Source of the DNA: Arthrobacter koreensis
GTDB taxonomy: Bacteria > Actinomycetota > Actinomycetes > Actinomycetales > Micrococcaceae
Reading direction: 5' to 3'
Assembly (NCBI RefSeq): GCF_009193255.1
Contig: NZ_WACG01000001.1
Span: forward strand, 248,001-312,000
DNA length: 64,000 nt
The position numbers and the translations under genes are program-made. Within the stretch, counting starts at the first letter, position 1. Every line of letters starts with the position of its first letter. Below are positions 46,473 through 54,809 of this stretch, in pieces. Below the pieces are notes generated by a model. It saw only the letters and a list, made by a program, of their open reading frames with translations, ran no database searches and was not told the origin of the DNA.

Positions 46473-48131
46473 TTGAACACTGAACTTTCCCAGGTCAGCG
46501 ATGCGCAGCTGACCGCAGATGACAGCAACGAAGAACTGGAAGTCACCGAGACCCTCGCCACAACGGAAGCCGCAGCTGAAATCCCCGAACTCACGTTCGC
46601 TGATTTCGGTGTCCGCGCCGAGATCGTGGATTCACTCGCGGAAGCCGGCATCACACACCCCTTCCCCATCCAGTCCATGACCCTGCCGGTGGCACTCGGC
46701 GGCCACGACATCATTGGCCAGGCCAAGACCGGTACCGGAAAGACCCTCGGCTTCGGCATCCCTGCCCTGCAGCGCGTGATTGTCCCGGCGGACGACGAGT
46801 ATGAGTCGCTTCCCGCTCCGGGCGCACCGCAGGCCCTGATCGTCGTCCCTACCCGTGAACTCGCGGTCCAGGTAGCCAGCGACCTGACGACGGCGGCGCG
46901 CCGCCGCGGCGCGCGCATCGTTACCATCTACGGCGGCCGTGCCTACGAACCGCAGATCGAGGCCCTCGAAGCCGGCGTGGAAATCGTCGTCGGCACCCCC
47001 GGGCGCCTGATCGACCTTCACAACCGCCGCCAGCTTTCCCTCAAGAACGTCCGCATCGTCGTGCTCGACGAAGCCGACGAAATGCTGGACCTCGGCTTCC
47101 TGCCCGACGTCGAAACCCTGATGGCAGCCACCCCGGCAGCCCGCCAGACGCTGCTCTTCTCCGCGACCATGCCCGGCCCTGTCGTCGCCATGGCACGCCG
47201 CTACATGACCAAGCCGACGCACATCCGCGCCGCCGACCCCGAAGACGAGGGCCTGACCAAGAAGGACATCCGCCAGGTTGTCTACCGGGCGCACAACCTG
47301 GACAAGAGCGAAGTCGTGGCCCGCATCCTGCAGGCCCGCGGACGCGGCCGCACCATCATCTTCACCAAGACCAAGCGCACCGCTGCCAAGCTGTCCGAGG
47401 AACTCGTGGACCGCGGCTTCGCTGCCGCAGCAATCCACGGCGACCTGGGCCAGGGCGCCCGTGAGCAGGCCATGCGAGCCTTCCGCAACGAGAAGGTCGA
47501 CGTCCTCGTAGCCACCGACGTCGCCGCCCGCGGCATCGACGTCGACGACGTCACGCACGTCATCAACTACCAGTGCCCCGAAGACGAGAAGACCTACCTG
47601 CACCGCGTTGGCCGTACCGGCCGTGCGGGCAACAAGGGTACCGCCGTCACGTTTGTGGACTGGGACGATGTCCCGCGCTGGGGCCTCATCAACAAGGCGC
47701 TGGGCATGGACCAGGCCGAACCGCTTGAGACCTACTCCTCTTCACCGCACCTGTACACGGACCTCGACATCCCCGAAGGAACCAAGGGACGGCTGCCCCG
47801 CAACAAGCGCGTGCTGGCCGGTATCGACGCTGAAAAGCTCGAGGACCTGGGCGAGACCGGCAAGTCCGGCGGACGCCGCGCACCCCGCTCCGACTCGGGC
47901 CAGCGCTCCGGCGGCCGCAGCTCCGACCGCGGAGGGCGCGGATCCGGTGCCGGAGGCCGCAGCTCCCGGGAAGGGTCCCGCGAAGGCGCCCGCCGCAGCC
48001 CTGAGAAGGCCGCCGAGGCACCTGCCCCCGCGTCCGGCGAGAGTGCCAAGGCCGACCGCCCCCGCCGTAACCGCAGCCGTACCCGCCGCCGCAACGGTGA
48101 GGTAGTCAGCAAGGCCCCCGCCGCCGAATAG
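46473..48131 (+). CDS. rhlE: DEAD-box RNA helicase
   Basis: The 552-residue protein has the complete motif set: Q motif (FGVRAEI...PFPIQ), AKTGTGKT, PTRELA, DEAD (VVLDEADEMLD), SAT, and HRVGRTGRAG. The C-terminus (about 450-552) is a basic Arg/Gly/Ser-rich tail that binds RNA. A stop codon lies directly upstream in frame, so the TTG at 46473 is the first possible start; no strong ribosome site is visible. It likely acts in ribosome assembly or RNA decay. Confidence 0.92.
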   Translation: MNTELSQVSDAQLTADDSNEELEVTETLATTEAAAEIPELTFADFGVRAEIVDSLAEAGITHPFPIQSMTLPVALGGHDIIGQAKTGTGKTLGFGIPALQRVIVPADDEYESLPAPGAPQALIVVPTRELAVQVASDLTTAARRRGARIVTIYGGRAYEPQIEALEAGVEIVVGTPGRLIDLHNRRQLSLKNVRIVVLDEADEMLDLGFLPDVETLMAATPAARQTLLFSATMPGPVVAMARRYMTKPTHIRAADPEDEGLTKKDIRQVVYRAHNLDKSEVVARILQARGRGRTIIFTKTKRTAAKLSEELVDRGFAAAAIHGDLGQGAREQAMRAFRNEKVDVLVATDVAARGIDVDDVTHVINYQCPEDEKTYLHRVGRTGRAGNKGTAVTFVDWDDVPRWGLINKALGMDQAEPLETYSSSPHLYTDLDIPEGTKGRLPRNKRVLAGIDAEKLEDLGETGKSGGRRAPRSDSGQRSGGRSSDRGGRGSGAGGRSSREGSREGARRSPEKAAEAPAPASGESAKADRPRRNRSRTRRRNGEVVSKAPAAE

Positions 48132-48152
48132 GCCGGGATCCCCTCCATACGG

Positions 48153-49139
48153 ATGAGCACACCTAACTGGACGCCGGACGGCGGGTCACTGATAGTCCAC
48201 GCAGACAATGCGGATTATCTGCCGACCCTGCCGGACGGCTCCTTTACCCTGATCTACGTCGACCCTCCGTTCAATACCGGGCGTGCACAGCGCCGGCAGC
48301 AGACCACCATGGTCCGAAGCACCGAGGGCACCGGCGACCGGACGGGGTTCAAGGGCCGCAGCTACACCACGGTCAAGGGACTGCTCTCCAGCTACGACGA
48401 CGCGTTCGAGGACTACTGGGCGTTCCTTGAACCCCGGATGGCAGAGGCGTGGCGTCTCCTGGCAGACGACGGCACCCTGTACGTGCACCTTGACTACCGC
48501 GAGGTGCACTACGTGAAGGTGATGCTGGACGCCCTCTTCGGGAGGGACTGCTTCCTGAACGAGATTATCTGGGCCTACGACTACGGCGGACGGGCCAAGA
48601 ACCGCTGGCCTGCCAAGCATGACAACATCCTGGTCTACGTAAAGAACCCCGTTGCCTACCACTTCGACAACGCCGAGGTGGACCGGGAGCCGTACATGGC
48701 GCCGGGACTGGTGACACCGGAGAAAGTGGCGCTTGGCAAGCTGCCCACCGATGTCTGGTGGCACACCATCGTTTCCCCCACGGGGAAGGAAAAGACCGGT
48801 TACCCCACACAGAAACCGGAAGGCCTGCTGCGCCGTGCCGTAGCCGCTTCCAGCCGCGAGGGCGACTGGGTGCTGGACTTCTTCGCCGGCTCTGGAACCC
48901 TGGGCGCAGTGGCCGGGAAGCTCGGCCGCCGCTTCGTGTGCGTGGACGCCAATCCGCAGGCAATCGAGGTCATGGAGCGCCGGCTGGGGCATACCGCCCA
49001 GGTACTGGTGCCCGCCAAGCCCAAACGCGTACGGACCCGGCGAACCGCTCCCCCGCGAACCGCCGCGCCGAAGACTGCGTCTCCCCCGGCCCCGCCCGCA
49101 GGGTCCGTGGACCCGGGGCAGACGCCCGCGGCGCTTTAG
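48153..49139 (+). CDS. Orphan DNA adenine/cytosine-N4 methyltransferase
   Basis: The 328-residue enzyme has motif IV VDPPFNTG (about 36-43) before motif I FFAGSGTLG (about 245-253), the beta-class order. DPPF points to N6-adenine or N4-cytosine methylation. The C-terminal 50 residues are a Pro/Ala/Lys-rich tail. No restriction endonuclease gene is next to it, so it is probably solitary and regulatory or epigenetic. It follows rhlE by 21 bases. Confidence 0.88.
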   Translation: MSTPNWTPDGGSLIVHADNADYLPTLPDGSFTLIYVDPPFNTGRAQRRQQTTMVRSTEGTGDRTGFKGRSYTTVKGLLSSYDDAFEDYWAFLEPRMAEAWRLLADDGTLYVHLDYREVHYVKVMLDALFGRDCFLNEIIWAYDYGGRAKNRWPAKHDNILVYVKNPVAYHFDNAEVDREPYMAPGLVTPEKVALGKLPTDVWWHTIVSPTGKEKTGYPTQKPEGLLRRAVAASSREGDWVLDFFAGSGTLGAVAGKLGRRFVCVDANPQAIEVMERRLGHTAQVLVPAKPKRVRTRRTAPPRTAAPKTASPPAPPAGSVDPGQTPAAL

Positions 49140-49163
49140 CCAGCCGGTACCGGATGGCTAAAG

Positions 49164-49211
49164 CCGGACGGTCATGGCCGGACGGTCATGGCCGGACGGT
49201 CATGGCCGGAC
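49164..49211. repeat. Tandem 14-base repeat at the end of the PHP gene
   Basis: CCGGACGGTCATGG is repeated three times and followed by six more bases of the unit (49164-49211). It lies between the methyltransferase stop and the convergent PHP gene and covers the PHP stop codon (49200-49202). The unit is not a multiple of three. Confidence 0.9.
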
Positions 49212-50048
49212 AACCGGCGTGCCGGTACCGACTTCGGCGATACGCTCCAGGACCTCGGCACTGGTGGTGTTCTCCCCCAGCAGGTTCGGTTTGCCGGTTC
49301 CGTGATAGTCGCTGGAACCGGTCACCAGCAGCGAATGCTCCGCGGCCAGCCGGCGCAGGTACGTACGGCCGTCCTCCGGGTTGTCCCGGTGCTCAATCTC
49401 CAGGCCGGCCAGCCCGGCGTCGATCATTTCCAGGTAGGTCTGTTCGCCCACCACGCGTCCGCGGGCGGATGCCTCCGGGTGGGCGAAAACGGGCACCCCG
49501 CCGGCGTCGCGGATCAGGCGCACCGCGTGCGCGGGATCCGGGGCGTAATGCGCCACGAAGTAGCGGGAACGTCCGGTCAGGATCCCGGCAAATGCAGCCG
49601 ACCGCGATGGAACCACACCGGCGGCAACCAGCGCGTCGGCGATGTGCGGCCGGCCTATGGTGGCCCCTGGTGCAACCTGCTCCTGCACGTCAGCCCAGCT
49701 GATGGGATAGTCCTCGGCAAGGCGTTCCACCATGCGTTCGGCCCGGCTCACCCGGGCCGAACGGGACTTGGCGATCTCCGCCAGCAACCCGGGATGGGCC
49801 GGGTCATGGAGGTAGGACAGCACATGCACGCTGATGCCGTTATCGGTGCGGCAGGAAACTTCCATGCCCGGTACAAACGTGAGGCCCAGGGCGCGGGCCG
49901 CTTCGGCTGCCTCACCCCACCCGGCAGTGGAGTCGTGGTCCGTCAGCGCCACGGCGTCCAGCCCGGCGGCCGCTGCGGACGCCATGACAGCTCCTGGGGC
50001 TTCAGTGCCGTCGGAGACGTTGGAGTGGGTATGCAGGTCGATTCTCAC
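49200..50048 (-). CDS. PHP-domain phosphoesterase
   Basis: The 282-residue protein has the PHP metal-site motifs MRIDLHTHSNVSDG at the N-terminus, ALTDHDST, and a GMEVS strand, resembling the YciV/RNase AM group that trims RNA 5' ends or hydrolyses 3',5'-nucleoside bisphosphates. The last codons lie inside a tandem repeat. It is divergent from the aminopeptidase P gene. Confidence 0.88.
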   Translation of the reverse strand: MRIDLHTHSNVSDGTEAPGAVMASAAAAGLDAVALTDHDSTAGWGEAAEAARALGLTFVPGMEVSCRTDNGISVHVLSYLHDPAHPGLLAEIAKSRSARVSRAERMVERLAEDYPISWADVQEQVAPGATIGRPHIADALVAAGVVPSRSAAFAGILTGRSRYFVAHYAPDPAHAVRLIRDAGGVPVFAHPEASARGRVVGEQTYLEMIDAGLAGLEIEHRDNPEDGRTYLRRLAAEHSLLVTGSSDYHGTGKPNLLGENTTSAEVLERIAEVGTGTPVVRP

Positions 50049-50148
50049 CCCTCCAATCTACGTGGTTCCCCGCGCCGATCCGGCGCTGGCGCTCCGCAGC
50101 CGCCGGGGGATGTTTGGCCCTGTTAACTGCCGGTGAGAGCATAGACGG

Positions 50149-51741
50149 GTGAGTACTGAAGCCAATTCAATGAACCCCGCCGATTCCGGCCTTGAGGAAC
50201 TGTCCGAGGGGCAGCCGCTTGAGGACCGGGTGAACAACCGTTCCCAGCGCCCCACGTCGCAGGCGTTCAAGGACTTTATGTCATCCGGCTGGGCCTCTGC
50301 GTCCGATGAACTCCCGGAACAGTCCGCGGTGGCTCCGCACGCTGCCGCCCGCCGCCGGGCGCTCTCCGAGCGTTTCACGTCTGAACGCCTGGTCATTCCG
50401 GCCGGCCCGCTGAAGGTCCGTTCCAATGACACCGATTACCGGTTCCGCCCCCACTCCGGGTTCGCCCACCTCACCGGCCTCGGTCTGGACCATGAGCCGG
50501 ACGCGGTCCTGGTCATGGAACCCGTGGAAGAGGGAACCGGCGACGACGGCGGCCACCACACTGCCACGCTTTACTTCCGTCCGCTCGCCGGCACCGACAG
50601 CGAGGAGTTCTACTCCAACGCCCGCTACGGTGCGTTCTGGATAGGTTCCCGCCTGAACCTGGAACAGGTCAGCGCCCTGGTCGGGCTGCGGACACGGGAC
50701 CTCTCCGAGGCCGAAACCGCTATCACGTCCAACGTGGGCGACCCGCAGTTCGGTGGCATCTCCGTCCGCCTGCTGCGCAAGGTTGATGAGATGGTTGACG
50801 CCCTGGTGGACACCGTCCGCTACAACACGGCAATGGACCCGGACAACATGGACTTCAGCGCCCTGGACGCCAAGGATGAAGAACTCACCGAGGCACTCTC
50901 TGAGCTGCGCCTGGTGAAGGATGCCTGGGAAATCGAGCAGATGAAGGAAGCCGTGGCGGCCACCGTCAACGGATTCACGGAAGTCGTGAAGATCCTCCCC
51001 CGCGCCATCAGCCACCCCCGCGGTGAGCGCGTGGTCGAAGGCGCCTTCTTCGCCCGTGCCCGCGAAGAGGGCAACGACCTGGGTTATGACACCATCGCCG
51101 CGGCAGGCAACAACGCCACCGTGCTGCACTGGATCCGCAACAACGGCGAGGTCAAGGCCGGGGATCTGCTCCTGCTGGACGCCGGCGTGGAAGCTGACAG
51201 CCTCTACACTGCCGACATCACCCGCACGCTGCCGGTCAACGGCACCTTTTCCGAGGTCCAGCGCCGCGTGTACCAGGCAGTGCTCGACGCCGCAGACGCC
51301 GGCTTCGCGGCCGCCAAGCCGGGCAACAAGTTCCGCGACGTGCACGCCGCAGCCGTCCGTGTCCTGGCAGAGCGCCTGCAGGACTGGGGGCTCCTGCCGG
51401 TTCCGCTGGAAGAAGCCCTCTCCGACAACGGCCAGCAGCACCGCCGCTGGATGCCGCACGGCACCAGCCACCACCTGGGCCTGGACGTACACGACTGCGC
51501 GCAGGCCCGCCGCGACCTCTACCTGGACGGCATTATCGAAGAAGGCATGGTCTTCACGATCGAGCCGGGCCTCTACTTCAAGGAAGAGGACCTCACCATC
51601 CCGGAGGAGTACCGCGGGATCGGCGTGCGGATCGAGGACGATGTCCTGATCACGGCCGACGGCGCCGAAAACCTCAGCGCTGCACTGCCGCGTGATCCCT
51701 CCGACGTCGAGGACTGGATGGCGGGAATCTACGCCTCCTAG
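50149..51741 (+). CDS. pepP: Xaa-Pro aminopeptidase (M24B)
   Basis: The 530-residue aminopeptidase P removes N-terminal residues before proline. The metal ligands of the pita-bread fold are seen: Asp in LLLDAGVEAD and TADITRT, His in HGTSHHLGLDVHD, Glu in FTIEPGLYF, and Glu in GVRIEDDVL. An N-terminal creatinase-like domain fills the first 240 residues, with a long charged extension before it. GTG 50149 has no clear ribosome site and may be leaderless; the ATG at 50170 (residue 8) is an alternative start. Confidence 0.92.
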   Translation: MSTEANSMNPADSGLEELSEGQPLEDRVNNRSQRPTSQAFKDFMSSGWASASDELPEQSAVAPHAAARRRALSERFTSERLVIPAGPLKVRSNDTDYRFRPHSGFAHLTGLGLDHEPDAVLVMEPVEEGTGDDGGHHTATLYFRPLAGTDSEEFYSNARYGAFWIGSRLNLEQVSALVGLRTRDLSEAETAITSNVGDPQFGGISVRLLRKVDEMVDALVDTVRYNTAMDPDNMDFSALDAKDEELTEALSELRLVKDAWEIEQMKEAVAATVNGFTEVVKILPRAISHPRGERVVEGAFFARAREEGNDLGYDTIAAAGNNATVLHWIRNNGEVKAGDLLLLDAGVEADSLYTADITRTLPVNGTFSEVQRRVYQAVLDAADAGFAAAKPGNKFRDVHAAAVRVLAERLQDWGLLPVPLEEALSDNGQQHRRWMPHGTSHHLGLDVHDCAQARRDLYLDGIIEEGMVFTIEPGLYFKEEDLTIPEEYRGIGVRIEDDVLITADGAENLSAALPRDPSDVEDWMAGIYAS

Positions 51742-51748
51742 CCTCCCC

Positions 51749-51812
51749 CATCGAGATGACAGAAACTGCCCGTTTGGAGCTCCAAACGGGCAGTTTCTGT
51801 ATGTTCGGGATG
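51749..51812. repeat. Dispersed palindrome, copy 3 (terminator)
   Basis: The same CATCGAGATGACAGAAACTG core as copy 1 is followed by perfect 21-base arms (51759-51779 and 51780-51800) with tip TTTGGAGCTCCAAA. The outer right arm has diverged. It begins eight bases after the pepP stop and ends before the stop of the convergent stress-protein gene. Confidence 0.9.
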
Positions 51813-51825
51813 TGAACCGGGAAGG

Positions 51826-52815
51826 CTAGCGGCCTTCACCCGGGGTACGCGGGGTGTCCTCGCCGGCAGGGCTTTCGTCCGCTTGGGGCGCTGCAGGAGT
51901 ATCCGGCTGCTGCTCGGCAGCTCCGGCCTGCGGAGCCGGTTCCGGAGCCGGTCCGGCTTGCTGCTGGCCCTGCGGGGCCGGAGCCTGCTGGGCGGCAGGA
52001 AGCCGCACGCCGTAGCGGGGCCGACCGTCGGGCAGGTCGGGGAACTGTCCGCGCGGGGTGCCTTCTGCGTTGGACGGCTGGGGCGACGGCTGCTGCACCG
52101 GTCCGGCTGCCGGCTGACCGTCAGCCTGGCCGGGGGCGGCATGCGCGCCGGGGGCTGCGGGTCCTGCAGCAGGCGCGGAGTCGGGCCGCCCCGCACCGCG
52201 GGTTCCGTAGGGATCGGACCACGACGACGGCCGCTCGGGGGCCTGCCCGGAGTACGGGGGCTGCTGCTGGTACGGGGGCTGGAAGGGGGGCTGGCCCGAC
52301 GGCGGCGCCGGGTGTCCGCTCTGCCCCACCATCGGCAGCTGGGAAAGCAGCCGCCGCGCTTCGTTGGCAGCTTCGGGGGCCACGATCACGTCGTAGCTCG
52401 TGGCGATCACCTGGCTGGTGGAGGTGAAGTCGCGGCGTCCACGCTGGAACGCGTACGCAAGGACACCAAACAGCAGCCAGAAAATGGCGCCCAGCGCCAT
52501 GGACGGAATCAGCGACAGGTAGGAGTCGCCGCCGCCGAACAGCATCAGTGCCAGGCCCACGAACAGACCGAACCACGCACCGGTGGCGGCGCTGGACATG
52601 GCGACACGGGGATAGGTCAGGCGGCCGGTGACCCGCTCGACGGACTTCAGCTCATTGCCCACGATGCTCACCAGATGCACGGGGAACTTGGAGTCCGCCA
52701 GGTAGTCGACCGCCTTCTGGGCATCCAGGTAAGCCGTGTACCGGCCCACCAGCTCACCCTTGGGGAGAGTTCGTCCGGGGTCCCGCTGCGATGAGGCGCC
52801 AAATAGGTTCGACAT
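51826..52815 (-). CDS. GSP17M-like stress membrane protein
   Basis: The 329-residue protein has an N-terminal general-stress-protein-17M-like domain, then two membrane spans (about 76-95 and 103-123). The Pro/Gln/Ala-rich cytoplasmic tail is long (about 170-329). ATG 52815 is preceded by AGGGG close by. The longer open frame is antisense to the MgtE-like gene and was ignored. It is divergent from that gene and may share its promoter region. Confidence 0.8.
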   Translation of the reverse strand: MSNLFGASSQRDPGRTLPKGELVGRYTAYLDAQKAVDYLADSKFPVHLVSIVGNELKSVERVTGRLTYPRVAMSSAATGAWFGLFVGLALMLFGGGDSYLSLIPSMALGAIFWLLFGVLAYAFQRGRRDFTSTSQVIATSYDVIVAPEAANEARRLLSQLPMVGQSGHPAPPSGQPPFQPPYQQQPPYSGQAPERPSSWSDPYGTRGAGRPDSAPAAGPAAPGAHAAPGQADGQPAAGPVQQPSPQPSNAEGTPRGQFPDLPDGRPRYGVRLPAAQQAPAPQGQQQAGPAPEPAPQAGAAEQQPDTPAAPQADESPAGEDTPRTPGEGR

Positions 52816-52936
52816 TCCCCTATTCTTTCGCAGATACAGCGATTGTGGGCCAATGTATCGCTGGCAGTGAACGCTGCCACGCGAGTGCGGCCGTTCGAAT
52901 GCGCCTATGGGGCCGCCGCCAAGTAGCCTAAGTAAG
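52816..52936. promoter_or_regulatory. Divergent promoter region with inverted repeat
   Basis: CAGCGAT (52837-52843) and ATCGCTG (52857-52863) form an interrupted palindrome between the stress-protein and MgtE-like genes. A factor bound here could act on both. No matching known operator was recognised. Confidence 0.35.
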
Positions 52937-54223
52937 GTGAGCACTAATCCTACGCGCGTCTTCATTGCACGGCTGCTGGGCCTGGATGTCTTCGACCCCC
53001 TCGGGGACAGGCTTGGCCGCCTTCGGGATGCCGTGGTGCTGGACCGCGGGGCAGGCCGCCCGCCCCAGGCCGTGGGCATCGTCGTCGAGGTTCCCGGCAA
53101 GAAACGCGTCTTTGTGCCCATCACCCGCATCACGTCCATGGACGCGGGCCAGATCATCTGCACCGGGCTGGTGAACCTGCGCCGGTTCCAGCAGCGCGGG
53201 GCGGAGATGCTCGTGGTTGCTGAACTCTTCGACAGCCGAGTGGTCCTGGCGGACGGAAGCGGCGAGGCAACCGTGGAAGACATCGCCATTGAGCAGAACC
53301 GAGCCGGAGACTGGCATGTTTCAAGTCTCTTCGTGCGCCGCGGCGGAGGCGGTTCACGCCTGCGCAGCCTGCGCCGCAAGGGCGAGCTGCTGATCATCGA
53401 GTGGCCCGAGGTAGGCCACTGGGACATCACCGGTCCGCAGGCCGCCACGCAGTTCGTGGCGCAGCATGATGACCTCAAGCCCGCCGACTTCGCTGAGGCG
53501 CTGCACGAAATGAGCGGCAAGCGCCGAATCGAGGTGGCGAGCGAGCTGCAGGACGAGCGCCTGGCAGACGTGCTCCAGGAGCTGCCGGACGACGACCAGG
53601 TTCAGATCCTGCAGTCACTGGACGTTGAGCGCGCGGCGGACGTGCTGGAGGAAATGGATCCCGACGACGCCGCCGACCTGCTCAACGAGCTTCCCGAGGA
53701 GCAGAAGGAAGAGCTGCTGCAGCTCATGGAACCCGAGGATGCCCGTGACGTCCGGCGCCTCATGCAGTACGAGGAAGACACGGCCGGCTCGCTGATGACT
53801 CCTGTCCCGGTCATCCTTCCTCCGGAAGCGACGGTCGCCGAAGCCCTGGCACACGTGCGCCGTGAGGAACTGACCCCGGCCCTCGCGTCTTCCATCTACG
53901 TCTGCCGGCCGCCGCTGGAGACACCCACGGGCCGTTACCTCGGCGTCGTGCACATCCAGCAGCTGCTGCGCACAGCTCCCCCGGAAGCGCTCGGCAACAT
54001 CCTCGACACGGATCTTGAGCCGGTGCGGGACTACGCGAACATCGCCGAAATTTCCCGAATGCTGGCAACCTACAACCTGAACTCGCTGCCGGTGGTCAAT
54101 GACAGCGGACGTCTGGTGGGCGCAGTGACAGTCGACGACGTCCTGGACCACCTGCTCCCGGATGACTGGCGTGCCTCCGAAGACACCGGCCCCATAACGT
54201 GGCAGGGAAGGAAGAATGGCTGA
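52937..54223 (+). CDS. Soluble MgtE N-domain/CBS protein without transport domain
   Basis: The 428-residue protein has two PRC-barrel-like stretches (about 1-170), an MgtE-type superhelix (ADVLEEMDPDDAADLLNELPEEQ, about 180-275), and a CBS pair ending at LVGAVTVDDVLDHLL. It stops there: the five-span MgtE channel is absent, so it is not a transporter. It is more likely a Mg2+/nucleotide sensor. GTG 52937 is chosen; its stop overlaps the DUF1003 start by eight bases. Confidence 0.85.
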   Translation: MSTNPTRVFIARLLGLDVFDPLGDRLGRLRDAVVLDRGAGRPPQAVGIVVEVPGKKRVFVPITRITSMDAGQIICTGLVNLRRFQQRGAEMLVVAELFDSRVVLADGSGEATVEDIAIEQNRAGDWHVSSLFVRRGGGGSRLRSLRRKGELLIIEWPEVGHWDITGPQAATQFVAQHDDLKPADFAEALHEMSGKRRIEVASELQDERLADVLQELPDDDQVQILQSLDVERAADVLEEMDPDDAADLLNELPEEQKEELLQLMEPEDARDVRRLMQYEEDTAGSLMTPVPVILPPEATVAEALAHVRREELTPALASSIYVCRPPLETPTGRYLGVVHIQQLLRTAPPEALGNILDTDLEPVRDYANIAEISRMLATYNLNSLPVVNDSGRLVGAVTVDDVLDHLLPDDWRASEDTGPITWQGRKNG

Positions 54224-54806
54224 GAAGAACCGCCCCCGCACTGACGGCCTCGATACCCCGCGCACCGCCAGGACCAGATGGTTCCCGCGGCTTTCTCCCA
54301 ACCCTGATGCCTTTGGCCATGCCACGGAGAACTTCGCCCGGTTCATGGGCACCCCGCAGTTCCTGCTCTACATGACGGTGTTTTGCGTTGTGTGGCTCGG
54401 CTGGAACACCTGGGGCCCGGAATCCCTGCGGTTCGACAGCGTGGCGCTGGGGTTCACGCTCCTGACCCTGATGCTCTCGCTGCAGGCCTCCTACGCGGCT
54501 CCACTGCTCCTGCTGGCGCAGAACCGCCAGGATGACAGGGACCGGGTCTCGATGCGCCAGGACCGCGAACGGGCCGAACGGAACCTGCTGGACACCGAGT
54601 ACCTCACCCGCGAGATCGCCGAACTGCGTATCGCGCTGCGGGAAGTCGCCACCCGCGACTATGTCCGTTCCGAAATACGCGGCCTGCTCGAGGAACTCCT
54701 CGAGGCCAACGACGCCGAGGGCCAGCGGCGCGGCACCCGCCGCCGCGGCCAGGACGGCAGCCCGACGCCGCCGTCCAAAGCTATCCAGGGTGCAGGAGAA
54801 GACTAG
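54216..54806 (+). CDS. DUF1003 membrane protein
   Basis: The 196-residue protein carries two adjacent spans (about 49-68 and 80-104) with the DUF1003 hallmark FLLYMTVFCVVWLGWN and a cytoplasmic helical tail rich in Arg and Glu. Function is unknown. It overlaps the upstream CBS protein by eight bases and precedes mrp by three, pointing to a three-gene operon and possible complex of sensor and membrane anchor. Confidence 0.88.
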   Translation: MAEKNRPRTDGLDTPRTARTRWFPRLSPNPDAFGHATENFARFMGTPQFLLYMTVFCVVWLGWNTWGPESLRFDSVALGFTLLTLMLSLQASYAAPLLLLAQNRQDDRDRVSMRQDRERAERNLLDTEYLTREIAELRIALREVATRDYVRSEIRGLLEELLEANDAEGQRRGTRRRGQDGSPTPPSKAIQGAGED

Positions 54807-54809
54807 GCA

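Noticed and set aside
49164-49211. CRISPR array
   Set aside because: The 14-base units adjoin without spacers; it is a simple tandem repeat.
52816-53520. Upstream extension of the stress-protein frame
   Set aside because: Runs antisense through the MgtE-like gene; ATG 52815 gives a normal N-terminus.
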